64,000 bases of DNA from Chryseobacterium oranimense (GTDB taxonomy: Bacteria > Bacteroidota > Bacteroidia > Flavobacteriales > Weeksellaceae). Positions 27,171-35,943 of this stretch are shown in pieces. Location of the stretch: assembly GCF_900129755.1 (NCBI RefSeq), contig NZ_FQWT01000004.1, forward strand, positions 62,001 to 126,000. Direction: 5' to 3'. Under the pieces are notes generated by a model. That model was not told the origin of the DNA, searched no databases, and was given only the letters and a program-made list of their open reading frames with translations. Numbering within the stretch: position 1 is the stretch's first letter; each line of letters opens with the position of its first letter. The position numbers were made by a program, and so were the translations under genes.

Positions 27171-27998
27171 CTAAGCTAATTTCTTGCCACACTGTTTGCA
27201 GTATCTTGCATCATCATCTATATCTTCATTACCGCATTGCTCGCACACCTTCTCCAGATTTTGTCTTTTGTTGCGCATTTCTGCGGTTACAATTCCTGTA
27301 GGAACAGCAATAATAGAGTAACCGGCTAGCATTAAAATAACGGCAAAAAATTTACCCATCGGGGTGATGGGAGATACATCTCCGTAACCTACTGTAGTTA
27401 CTGTTACCACGGCCCAGTAAATAGACTGCGGAATTGTTTCAAAACCTGGTCTTCCGCCTTCCACCATAAACATCAGTGAGCCTACGATTACCGAAAAAAT
27501 AATGAGGAACAGAAGGAAAATATAGATTTTTCTGGAACTGTTCTTTAAAGCCCGCACAATCAGGTAACCGTCATTCATAAAATCCAGAAGATTGAAAATC
27601 CTGAAAATTCTTAGCATTCTTAGCATTCTGAAGATCAGGAAATATTTCGTCACAGGAAAAAAGAAACTCAGGTAGAAAGGAACAAGTGCCAGAAAATCGA
27701 TGATTCCGAAAAAGCTGAAAATATAATGCTTCTTATTTTTAAGTACACTGATACGCATCCAGTATTCAATTGTGAAAAAAATCGAGATTATCCATTCCAG
27801 GACCAGAAATGTGTAATGAAATCTTTTGTCCAGTTTGGGAACACTTTCCATCATGATAATGGCAGTGCTTATCAGGATAAGAGATAATAAGGTAATGTCG
27901 AATAACTTTCCAAGCCTCGTATCGGCACGGTAAATAACCCTGTAAAGAAATCTTTTCCAAAGCTTGTCTTCAGGAACAAGATTATGCTCTCTTTCCAT
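27171..27998 (-). CDS. Voltage-gated-type potassium channel with C-terminal zinc ribbon
   Basis: 275 residues with six membrane segments. The S4 helix has arginines at every third position (R124, R127, R130, R133). The pore helix and selectivity filter are TTVGYGD at 201-207, the K+ channel signature. After S6 the tail ends in a small zinc ribbon with C252, C255, C267 and C270 (CEQCG...CKQCG). Together these indicate a tetrameric K+ channel of the ion transport family in the inner membrane. The zinc ribbon may hold the cytoplasmic tail or sense metal or redox state; that is inference. Confidence 0.9.
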   Translation of the reverse strand: MEREHNLVPEDKLWKRFLYRVIYRADTRLGKLFDITLLSLILISTAIIMMESVPKLDKRFHYTFLVLEWIISIFFTIEYWMRISVLKNKKHYIFSFFGIIDFLALVPFYLSFFFPVTKYFLIFRMLRMLRIFRIFNLLDFMNDGYLIVRALKNSSRKIYIFLLFLIIFSVIVGSLMFMVEGGRPGFETIPQSIYWAVVTVTTVGYGDVSPITPMGKFFAVILMLAGYSIIAVPTGIVTAEMRNKRQNLEKVCEQCGNEDIDDDARYCKQCGKKLA

Positions 27999-28059
27999 TT
28001 TTAATGTTTTTTAAAATTAACAAATTATCGTTATTTTCGTAGCAAACATACAGAATAAA

Positions 28060-29157
28060 ATGACAATAAGCGAAGTAATTTCAAAAATAGAAACGCGTAT
28101 TCCCCTGCATCAGGCAGAAGATTTTGACAATGTAGGATTGCTGTGCGGAGTTCCGGCCCGGAATGTCAGCGGAATACTTGTATGCCACGATGCCCTGGAA
28201 AATGTTGTGGATGAGGCTATTCAGAGAAACTGTAATCTGATTGTATGTTTTCATCCCATTATTTTCTCCGGTTTAAAATCTCTTACCGGAAAAAATTATG
28301 TGGAAAGGGCAGTACTGAAGGCTATTGAAAACAAAATCGCTATTTATGCCATCCATACGGCATTGGATAATGACTTTTTTGGGGTGAATCATGAAATCTG
28401 CCGCCAGTTGGGATTAGAAAACCTGAAAATTCTTCAGCCTAAAAAGAATAGCTTGAAACAGTTAACCGTTTTTGTTCCGAAAGATCACTCTGAAAATGTA
28501 AAAGAAGCACTTTTTGCAGCAGGAGCCGGAAACATAGGCTTTTATGATGAGTGCAGTTTTACGTTGAACGGGAAAGGAACATTCAGGCCGGTTGAAGGTT
28601 CAAATCCTTTCTCAGGACAGCAGGATATTCGTGAAAATGCGGACGAAGATATGATCTCCGTTATTTTTGAAGACTATAAAAAAGGAAAAATTGTTTCTGC
28701 CATGAAGGCTGCACACCCGTATGAAGAAGTGGCTTATCAGATTTACCAGCTGGATAACGAAAACCAGTATTCCGGCCTGGGAATGTACGGGGAACTTGAG
28801 GCGGAAATGGATGAAGAGGATTTTTTAAGAATGGTAAAAGAAAAGTTTGGTCTTGAGATCATTAAGCACTCCAATTTTATTCATAAAAAAATAAAGAGAG
28901 TAGGAGTTCTGGGCGGATCGGGAGCCAGTGGTATCAAAGCCGCTTTATCTCAAAAATGCGATGCCTACCTGACAGGAGATATTAAATACCACGACTATTT
29001 TCAGGCAGAATCCAAAATGTTGATCTGTGACATAGGTCATTATGAATCAGAACAATTTGTAACTCAACAATTATTTGAAATTTTGTCACAAAAATTTAGT
29101 ACATTTGCAATTTCAAAATCTATTGAAAAAACAAACCCAGTAAATTATTTCATTTAA
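28060..29157 (+). CDS. Nif3-family dinuclear-metal protein
   Basis: 365 residues. Metal-site segments are visible: CFHPIIFSGLKSL, AIHTALDNDFFGVN and the C-terminal DIGHYESEQF. A central insertion (about 130-245; KQLTVFVPKDHSENVKEALFAAGAG) is the PII-like domain found in longer members. The family forms hexamers with two metal ions; its substrate is unresolved, and the annotation as GTP cyclohydrolase I type 2 is not well supported. It is followed after two bases by the coiled-coil gene at 29160, a frequent pairing that suggests a shared function. Confidence 0.92.
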   Translation: MTISEVISKIETRIPLHQAEDFDNVGLLCGVPARNVSGILVCHDALENVVDEAIQRNCNLIVCFHPIIFSGLKSLTGKNYVERAVLKAIENKIAIYAIHTALDNDFFGVNHEICRQLGLENLKILQPKKNSLKQLTVFVPKDHSENVKEALFAAGAGNIGFYDECSFTLNGKGTFRPVEGSNPFSGQQDIRENADEDMISVIFEDYKKGKIVSAMKAAHPYEEVAYQIYQLDNENQYSGLGMYGELEAEMDEEDFLRMVKEKFGLEIIKHSNFIHKKIKRVGVLGGSGASGIKAALSQKCDAYLTGDIKYHDYFQAESKMLICDIGHYESEQFVTQQLFEILSQKFSTFAISKSIEKTNPVNYFI

Positions 29158-29159
29158 AT

Positions 29160-29936
29160 ATGGCAAAAACCAACGATATTTCAGTTGAAGAAAAATTAAG
29201 AGCTTTATACGATTTGCAGATCATTGATTCAAGATTGGATGAAATCCGAAATACCAGAGGAGAATTGCCAATTGAAGTTGAAGATCTTGAAATCGAGATT
29301 GAAGGACTTGAGAAGAGAGCTGAAAAATTTCATGCAGACATTAAAGATCAGGAAGATCAGATCAAAACAAAGCATGAAGTGATTAACCATGCAAAAACTT
29401 TAATTGAAAAATACAAATCTCAGCAGGATAATGTAAGAAACAATAAAGAGTTTGAAGCATTAGGAAAAGAAATAGAATTCCAGGATCTGGAAATTCAGCT
29501 TGCTGAAAAAAGAATTAAAGAATTCGGGGCTAAAATTGCTCACAAAAATGAAACATTAAGCGAGCTTAATGAAAAAATCGGTAATCTGAAAAACCATTTA
29601 AAATTCAAAAAAGAAGAATTGGATGGTCTGATCTCTGAAACGCAGAAAGAAGAAGAATACTTAATAGAGCAGTCTAAAGAGTTTGCCGGTAAAATTGATG
29701 AAAGATTGCTTTCTTCATACAACAGAATCAGAAAAAGCTCTATCAACGGTTTAGCTGTTGTAGGGCTGGAAAGAGGTGCGCCGAAAGGATCATTCTTCAC
29801 CATTCCTCCTCAAAAGCAGATGGAGATCGCTCAAAGAAAGAAAATCATTATTGATGAGCACTCAGGAAAAATCCTTGTTGATGATGAGCTGGTAATGGAA
29901 GAAAACGAAAAAATGAAATCTGTAATTAAATTCTAA
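29160..29936 (+). CDS. CT398-like coiled-coil protein with a cysteine-free zinc-ribbon remnant
   Basis: 258 residues. Residues about 10-190 are a long charged coiled coil. The C-terminal part aligns with the C4-type zinc ribbon of this family but lacks its cysteines: RGAPKGSFFTIPPQ stands where CGGC...PPQ is usual, and DEHSGKIL where CEHCGRIL is usual. So the fold may persist without zinc. It is translationally adjacent to the Nif3-family gene and almost certainly co-transcribed. The role is unknown; related proteins are thought to link RNA or cell-envelope processes, without a settled assignment. Confidence 0.85.
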   Translation: MAKTNDISVEEKLRALYDLQIIDSRLDEIRNTRGELPIEVEDLEIEIEGLEKRAEKFHADIKDQEDQIKTKHEVINHAKTLIEKYKSQQDNVRNNKEFEALGKEIEFQDLEIQLAEKRIKEFGAKIAHKNETLSELNEKIGNLKNHLKFKKEELDGLISETQKEEEYLIEQSKEFAGKIDERLLSSYNRIRKSSINGLAVVGLERGAPKGSFFTIPPQKQMEIAQRKKIIIDEHSGKILVDDELVMEENEKMKSVIKF

Positions 29937-29957
29937 TTTCAGACTTAATTAAAATAT

Positions 29958-29989
29958 AAAGACCGGAAGAAACTCTTCCGGTCTTTTTT
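29958..29989 (+). terminator. Terminator after the Nif3/coiled-coil operon
   Basis: A perfect 13-bp stem (aaagaccggaaga / tcttccggtcttt, loop aac) is followed by T residues. Confidence 0.9.
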
Positions 29990-30671
29990 ATGAAGGGTTA
30001 TTATCAATACTATTCTTGATTATTCTCTCTCCGTAATGAAATTTTATCTTTTTACACAGATCGATGATGGCAGACTTTCCTGAAGGGGTAAATCCGGTAT
30101 AGGAATACTCATTATCTCTACCCTTATTAAATACTTTATGCGTTCTTGCAGGAATATCAATCTCTGTAATAGAAGAATTACAGCTTAAACAGATGCTGAT
30201 CTGATTTATTTTTCTGTTACCTTTAAAAAATACCAATCCAAGATGAGGTTGGAAGCAGGCAGCAGAGCTTTCCCCATAGCTTGAATTTTTTGATAGAGCA
30301 GATAAAATGTCATCAGCCTGCTTTTGGGTAAGAAACTGTTGCTCCAAGATAACAGGAACGAATTTTCCTTTTTTATCAATGACGCTAGGATACATTTCCT
30401 CATCGCCTACAAAATTGTAAGCAATAATTTTATCATAATCAAGCTGGCTAAAAGGAATTCCGTTTCTGATGTTAGATTTTATGATATCTGCAGTTTTAAT
30501 GTAATCCAATAGTGCTTTTTCTTTTAAAGCATTAGGAATAGTATTATATAAAGGTGTTGATATTTCTGTTTTTTCCTCTGAGGAATCCATCTTTTTCTGG
30601 CAGGAAAACATAAAAAATACCAACCCAGCAAGAGTGGATTGGTAAATTAATGTATAGTTAAATAATTTCAT
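29988..30671 (-). CDS. Lipoprotein of unknown function
   Basis: 227 residues. The signal ends in FFMFSC (lipidated Cys at about 24), followed by an acidic Ser/Glu-rich linker. The body contains IPFSQLDYDKIIAYNF and an unusual pair of cysteines in ISICLSCNSS. I do not recognise a domain. The stop lies within the tail of the plus-strand terminator of the preceding convergent operon. The acyl-CoA ligase gene starts upstream on the same strand, eight bases away, so the two are likely co-transcribed. Confidence 0.75.
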   Translation of the reverse strand: MKLFNYTLIYQSTLAGLVFFMFSCQKKMDSSEEKTEISTPLYNTIPNALKEKALLDYIKTADIIKSNIRNGIPFSQLDYDKIIAYNFVGDEEMYPSVIDKKGKFVPVILEQQFLTQKQADDILSALSKNSSYGESSAACFQPHLGLVFFKGNRKINQISICLSCNSSITEIDIPARTHKVFNKGRDNEYSYTGFTPSGKSAIIDLCKKIKFHYGERIIKNSIDNNPS

Positions 30672-30679
30672 ATAATAAT

Positions 30680-32458
30680 TTAATCCTGATGATCATACAT
30701 CTTATTATACAAAGCAATGAACTTCTCTTTTATCGCTTTTCTCTTAAGCTTTAAAGTTGGAGTAAGAAGTCCAGTATCAATTGCCCATACTTCAGGAGTA
30801 AGCTCAATTTTTTTGATCTTTTCCCAGTTTCCGAGATGTTCATTAATACCTTCGATCTCTTTTTCTATTCTTTCCTTTAGTTCAGGGCTTTTTGCAATTT
30901 CTGCAGGGGTGGAACCTATATTCAGGTTGTTTCTCATGGCCCAGTTTTTAGCAAATTCAAAATCGGGCTGTACCAATGCGCACGGCATTTTTTCGCCGTC
31001 ACCTACCACCATGATCTGCTCAATGAATTTTGAAGCTTTTGCCTGATTTTCTATGGTCTGAGGAGCAATGTATTTTCCACCTGAGGTTTTAAACATTTCT
31101 TTTTTACGGTCGGTGATCTGAAGGAATCCTTCACTGTCCACATGTCCGATGTCTCCCGTTTTGAAAAAGCCATCCTCGGTAAAAGCCTCTTTGGTCATTT
31201 CTTCATTTTTGAAATAACCCTTGAAGACAGACGGTCCTTTTACTGTGATTTCGCCATCTTCCTGGATCTTTACCTGTAGATTATCCAGCGGTCTGCCCAC
31301 TGTACCGATCTTCATTTTTTCAAAGCTGTTGACGGAAATAACCGGAGAGGTTTCGGTTAAGCCATAACCTTCTAAAATAGGAATACCGGCATTCTGAAAC
31401 ATCAGATTTAATCTTGTGGACAGTGCAGCAGAACCGGAAACCAAAGTGATGATTTCCCCTCCCAGACCTTCTCTCCATTTAGAAAACACCAGTTTATCTG
31501 CAATAATTCCCTGTAGCCCGGAAGGCTTGGAAATTTCTTTTTTCTTGCTGATTAAATTTAAAGCCCAAAAGAATATCTTTGATTTAAGTCCGCCAGCTGA
31601 AGAACCTGTGTTGTAAATTTTATCATATACCTTTTCCACCAGTCTGGGTACAACACTCATATAATGCGGCTTTACTTCTTTCACATTTTCACCCATTTTA
31701 TCAATGCTTTCAGCAAAATAAACCGAAAAGCCATTGTATTGGAAAAGATAGAAAAGCATCCTTTCAAAAATATGACATATAGGAAGGAAGCTCAGAACCC
31801 TTGTATCCTTGTAATCCAGGCTTTTTTTCTTAGGAATTCTCGGAACAGAACCTAACACGTTGGAAACAATATTATGATGGGTCAGCATTACTCCTTTCGG
31901 TCTTCCTGTGGTGCCTGAAGTATAAATAATGGTAGCCAGATCCTCAGAATTGATGGCATTAGAAAGGTCTTCCACCTCAATCTGGGTAGAATCATCTTCG
32001 CCAAGATCAAGGATCTCCTTCCAGTTAGCAGCTCCGCTTATATTGTCAAAAGTAAAAATTCCCTGAAGCGAAGGGATATTATGCTTTACTTTCATCACTT
32101 TGGCAAGAAGCTCCTTATCGGATACGAAGCAATACTGTATTTCAGCATTATTAAATATAAATTCATAATCTTCAGCAGAAATACTCGGATATACAGGAAC
32201 TGAAACTACACCGATCTGGGATAGCCCGAAATCCATAACCGCCCATTCCGTACGGGAATTGGTAGTGATAAGAGCAATCTTGTCGCCGGGTTTTATACCC
32301 AGTTTCAATAACCCTCTGGATATTTTATTTCCCTGGTTGATAAATTCCAGTGTTGAGGTTTTCTTCCATTCACCCTGGTATTTAGTTACAAACATATCCG
32401 CTTTAGGAAATTTTTCTAAAGCGTAGTTTGGAATATCGAATAATCTTTTGATTGTCAT
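30680..32458 (-). CDS. Long-chain acyl-CoA synthetase (AMP-forming)
   Basis: 592 residues. The AMP-binding P-loop IIYTSGTTGRPKGVMLTHHN lies at about 177-196, followed by GYGLTETSPVIS and the adenylate-site segment FFKTGDIGHVDSEGFLQITD. The C-terminal DRKKEMFKTSGGKYIAPQ contains the hinge and catalytic Lys region. It activates fatty acids to acyl-CoA at the membrane for beta-oxidation or lipid synthesis. It is divergent from an acyl-CoA dehydrogenase gene at 32724, a sensible functional neighbour. Chain-length preference cannot be read. Confidence 0.94.
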   Translation of the reverse strand: MTIKRLFDIPNYALEKFPKADMFVTKYQGEWKKTSTLEFINQGNKISRGLLKLGIKPGDKIALITTNSRTEWAVMDFGLSQIGVVSVPVYPSISAEDYEFIFNNAEIQYCFVSDKELLAKVMKVKHNIPSLQGIFTFDNISGAANWKEILDLGEDDSTQIEVEDLSNAINSEDLATIIYTSGTTGRPKGVMLTHHNIVSNVLGSVPRIPKKKSLDYKDTRVLSFLPICHIFERMLFYLFQYNGFSVYFAESIDKMGENVKEVKPHYMSVVPRLVEKVYDKIYNTGSSAGGLKSKIFFWALNLISKKKEISKPSGLQGIIADKLVFSKWREGLGGEIITLVSGSAALSTRLNLMFQNAGIPILEGYGLTETSPVISVNSFEKMKIGTVGRPLDNLQVKIQEDGEITVKGPSVFKGYFKNEEMTKEAFTEDGFFKTGDIGHVDSEGFLQITDRKKEMFKTSGGKYIAPQTIENQAKASKFIEQIMVVGDGEKMPCALVQPDFEFAKNWAMRNNLNIGSTPAEIAKSPELKERIEKEIEGINEHLGNWEKIKKIELTPEVWAIDTGLLTPTLKLKRKAIKEKFIALYNKMYDHQD

Positions 32459-32723
32459 GATTTTTTAAGCAATTTTTAAAGAATTTTAAATATAAGCATT
32501 TTTTTTAATTGTAGATATCAGAAATCATCAATTGGGAATTAATTGAATGCCTGCCATAATAAACGAAGAATTCATGATCATTATTTCAAAAATATCAAGA
32601 TAAGCATATCATTTGATTTTACTCTGAATTTTAGTCTGTATCACCTTCTGGCCCTAATTTCCAATTCTATTTTCAGGTTTCGTTAAAAAGTGTAAATTTA
32701 CGGCTATCTAATTATTATTTTTT

Positions 32724-33863
32724 ATGGACTTTAATTTATCGGAAGAACAGCTGATGATTCAGCAGGCTGCAAGAGATTTTGCACAAAATGAACTATTACC
32801 TGAAGTTATTGAAAGAGATCGTGATCAGAAATTCCCTACGGAACAAGTAAAGAAAATGGGTGAAATGGGACTTCTGGGAATGATGGTAGATCCTAAATAT
32901 GGAGGAGCAGGAATGGACAGTGTTTCTTACGTTCTGGCAATGGAGGAGATCGCAAAAGTAGATGCTTCCGCTGCGGTTGTAATGTCCGTAAATAACTCTC
33001 TGGTTTGTGCTGGTCTTGAAAAATTTGCTTCCGAAGAACAAAAAGTAAAATACCTTACCCCTCTTGCTAGCGGGAAAGTAATAGGCGCTTTTGCATTATC
33101 TGAGCCTGAAGCAGGTTCTGATGCTACTTCCCAAAAAACAACGGCAGAAGATAAAGGAGACTATTACCTTCTGAACGGGATTAAAAACTGGATTACCAAT
33201 GGAGGTACTGCTACTTACTATATTGTAATCGCACAGACGGATCCTGAGAAAAAGCATAAAGGAATCAATGCCTTCATCGTTGAAAGAGGATGGGAAGGTT
33301 TTGAAGTAGGGGTGAAAGAAGACAAACTGGGAATCAGAGGAAGTGATACACACTCTTTGATCTTCAACAACGTAAAAGTACCGAAAGAAAACAGAATCGG
33401 GGAAGACGGTTTCGGATTCAACTTTGCCATGGCAGTATTGAATGGAGGAAGAATCGGTATCGCTTCTCAGGCATTGGGTATTGCTTCAGGTGCTTATGAA
33501 CTGGCTCTGAAATATGCTAAGACAAGAAAAGCATTCAAAACAGAGATCATTAACCACCAGGCAATTGCCTTTAAATTAGCGGATATGGCTACTCAGATCA
33601 CGGCTGCAAGAATGTTGTGTTTCAAAGCTGCATGTGAGAAAGATGCCGGTAAAGACATCTCTGAAAGCGGTGCAATGGCTAAATTATATGCTTCTCAGGT
33701 GGCTATGGATACTACTATTGAAGCCGTACAGATCCATGGCGGGTATGGATATGTTAAAGAGTATCACGTAGAAAGAATGATGAGAGATGCGAAAATCACG
33801 CAAATCTATGAAGGTACTTCTGAGATTCAGAAAATTGTGATCTCCAGAAGCATTGCTAAATAA
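32724..33863 (+). CDS. Acyl-CoA dehydrogenase (short-chain/butyryl type)
   Basis: 379 residues of the usual family length. Signatures: FALSEPEAGSDATSQKT (flavin and substrate), LNGIKNWITNGG, QAIAFKLADMATQI, QIHGGYGYVKEYHVERMMRD and IYEGTSEIQKIVISR, whose Glu near residue 362 is the catalytic base in the short-chain/butyryl group. It oxidises acyl-CoA to trans-2-enoyl-CoA with FAD, passing electrons to ETF. It is followed 21 bases later by a small anchored protein gene that may be co-transcribed. Confidence 0.95.
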   Translation: MDFNLSEEQLMIQQAARDFAQNELLPEVIERDRDQKFPTEQVKKMGEMGLLGMMVDPKYGGAGMDSVSYVLAMEEIAKVDASAAVVMSVNNSLVCAGLEKFASEEQKVKYLTPLASGKVIGAFALSEPEAGSDATSQKTTAEDKGDYYLLNGIKNWITNGGTATYYIVIAQTDPEKKHKGINAFIVERGWEGFEVGVKEDKLGIRGSDTHSLIFNNVKVPKENRIGEDGFGFNFAMAVLNGGRIGIASQALGIASGAYELALKYAKTRKAFKTEIINHQAIAFKLADMATQITAARMLCFKAACEKDAGKDISESGAMAKLYASQVAMDTTIEAVQIHGGYGYVKEYHVERMMRDAKITQIYEGTSEIQKIVISRSIAK

Positions 33864-33884
33864 TAACATCAAAAAACACTGCTT

Positions 33885-34250
33885 ATGAAAAAAACTTTGT
33901 GGATCAGCCTCGGTGTAATTCTTCTTCTGATAGGAGTAACGGTATGGTATAAATACTATTTCGTCTTTGGGGAAGGAGTAAAATCCGGCTATCTGAATTA
34001 TGCCATGAAAAAAGGCTATGTTTTCAAAACCTATGAAGGAAAATTAATCCAGGAAGGTTTTGGAAAGGGAAAAACCGGAACCATTACAAGCTATGAATTT
34101 GAATTTTCTGTAGAAGATCCTGAAATTTTTAAGCAGCTGGAAACCAACAGCGGCAAAACTTTCGATCTTCATTACAAGGAATACAATGGTGCGCTTCCGT
34201 GGAGAGGAAATACAAAGTTTATTGTAGACAAAGTAGTGAACATGAAATAA
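33885..34250 (+). CDS. Small membrane-anchored protein of unknown function
   Basis: 121 residues. One N-terminal membrane segment (about 5-22), then a soluble region with FKTYEGKLIQEGFGKG, YEFEFSVEDPEIF and FDLHYKEYNGALPWRG, probably a small beta-rich domain outside the inner membrane. I do not know its function. It starts 21 bases after the dehydrogenase and ends in a hairpin, so the pair looks like one transcript. Confidence 0.75.
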   Translation: MKKTLWISLGVILLLIGVTVWYKYYFVFGEGVKSGYLNYAMKKGYVFKTYEGKLIQEGFGKGKTGTITSYEFEFSVEDPEIFKQLETNSGKTFDLHYKEYNGALPWRGNTKFIVDKVVNMK

Positions 34251-34251
34251 T

Positions 34252-34276
34252 GAAAGGCTCCCATCGGGAGCCTTTC
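34252..34276 (+). terminator. Hairpin after the small anchored protein gene
   Basis: A perfect 11-bp stem (gaaaggctccc / gggagcctttc, loop atc). The following T run is weak. Confidence 0.7.
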
Positions 34277-34459
34277 CATTTACAAACCACTTTTATAATA
34301 TACATTTAACCAAGTTCAATACTGATGATTAAATTACATACTTATCTTAAATCAAATATTCTGAAAGGCCGTCATATAGCCTCAATTGTGAATACTTAAA
34401 GATACAAAGAAACCATTCTACATGGATTTGATTTTTATTAAAATAATATTAAAATCCAA

Positions 34460-35410
34460 TTATTCAGGAGAGTTCCCGGGCAATTTTTTATTTCTCTTCT
34501 TGAAAAAGTAATATCCTGTTCCACCGATCAGAAATAAAGGCCATAGCGGAAGAATGAAAAGAAATATAGAGGTGATCACCTCCCAGCCGGAGGAAACTGC
34601 TGCCAGGGATTTTTCCCCGAAAGTTTCAGGAGCTTTTTCATGCTGTGATCGATCTGTAAGGGTCAGGGTTATGGTACATAGCATATTTCCTGTATAATTG
34701 TCTCCGGAAGTCTGTACGCTTTTAGTCTCAATATCACCGATATCACTCAGGTCATTCATTAAGCTGTCAAAATTCTGCATCGGAACTTTGATATCCATAT
34801 AGTATACCTTTTGGGAGTTTCCGGAATAAGAAGAATTGCTGTTGGCCGGTTCTGCTGCAATGTAGGAAAGTTCCTCGCTTTTTATAAAACCGTTATTTTT
34901 TACCGTTTCTTCCTTTACATGCTCTTTTACGGTTTCCGCATTGTCAGCTTTCATGGAAAGAATACCTGTTTTCACCATCTTATTTTTAAGCTCGTAAGCA
35001 TCATTCTTAGGTTTTTCTCTGTAGACAATTTTGGTTTCTTTAATAACCTTTGGAGCCGGAACATTCACTACAATTTTTTCGGCTTTTTTCTGCGCAGAAT
35101 CTTTTTTCTCAATCTTTGACTCCAGTTTTATTGAAGAAATTTTATCCGATAAGGAATCAACCATTTTAGAGGTGTTTTCTATTTTCTGCTGAATTTCGTC
35201 TTTGGTATCATCAAAGTCTTTTATTCTGATATTTGCCGAATCTAAAACTTTATCAGCAGTATTGCTTATGGAATTGATAGCCTCATTCACTACAACAGCT
35301 GTACTGTCTGCCGCATGAATGGTATCTTCTATCTGGGATTTGGCAGCATCCGCTTTTTTACACATAATGAAAGTGCTGGATACAGCCACCAGTAATAGGT
35401 ACTTTTTCAT
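34460..35410 (-). CDS. DUF4349-type lipoprotein
   Basis: 316 residues. The lipobox ends in FIMCKK (Cys at about 17). An Asp/Ser/Lys-rich, coiled-coil-prone region (20-130) precedes a DUF4349-like domain (about 140-270; KMVKTGILSMKADNAETVKEHV, VYYMDIKVPMQNFDSLM). One membrane helix near the C-terminus (SIFLFILPLWPLFLIGGTGY) and a basic tail follow. The combination of lipid anchor and C-terminal helix would tie it to the envelope at both ends. Function unknown. Confidence 0.78.
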   Translation of the reverse strand: MKKYLLLVAVSSTFIMCKKADAAKSQIEDTIHAADSTAVVVNEAINSISNTADKVLDSANIRIKDFDDTKDEIQQKIENTSKMVDSLSDKISSIKLESKIEKKDSAQKKAEKIVVNVPAPKVIKETKIVYREKPKNDAYELKNKMVKTGILSMKADNAETVKEHVKEETVKNNGFIKSEELSYIAAEPANSNSSYSGNSQKVYYMDIKVPMQNFDSLMNDLSDIGDIETKSVQTSGDNYTGNMLCTITLTLTDRSQHEKAPETFGEKSLAAVSSGWEVITSIFLFILPLWPLFLIGGTGYYFFKKRNKKLPGNSPE

Positions 35411-35943
35411 AACATTAATTTTTGATGAAGTAAAATTAGTGTTGGAACGGAAGCATACTTTTGTAAATAGAAAGTATTGTTCTGGTAAAATTTTAAGGAG
35501 TTGAAAATCATTTGATTGAACTTATTTTACAAAAGATTTACAAAAACAGAATAGATGAAAGTTATTTTCAACAATAAATTAAATGATTAAATTTTTATCA
35601 TCATCAGGTTGAAAAAATAAATCTTTATAGAAAATAAGTAGAATAATGTTCTGTTTTTTTTATTATTAATTAGTGTTTTTCCTAATGGATAGTGGTAACG
35701 GTTTATTATGTTTTGGGATTGTTTTATAATAAATTAACATTTTTTTTGAAAAATAACATTCAAATGCTGATTATGAATATTATAATATTTACTTTTGCTT
35801 TTTAAGATTTTATAATGAAAGACGTGCATTTTGTTCTCGTTTTTAATAGTGCAATCATCCACATTTGTTGATGATGGAATTATATTATTTAATATTAAAA
35901 AGGTCAGCACACTAATAATTAAGTTTAAAAAAGAAAAAACTAT
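35411..35943. other. AT-rich intergenic region between divergent genes
   Basis: 533 bases without a credible gene. The only structure noted is a 14-bp all-AT perfect palindrome, AATATTATAATATT, at 35776-35789. The 73-codon minus-strand ORF here is compositional noise. Long leaders before secreted-protein genes recur in this window. Confidence 0.6.
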
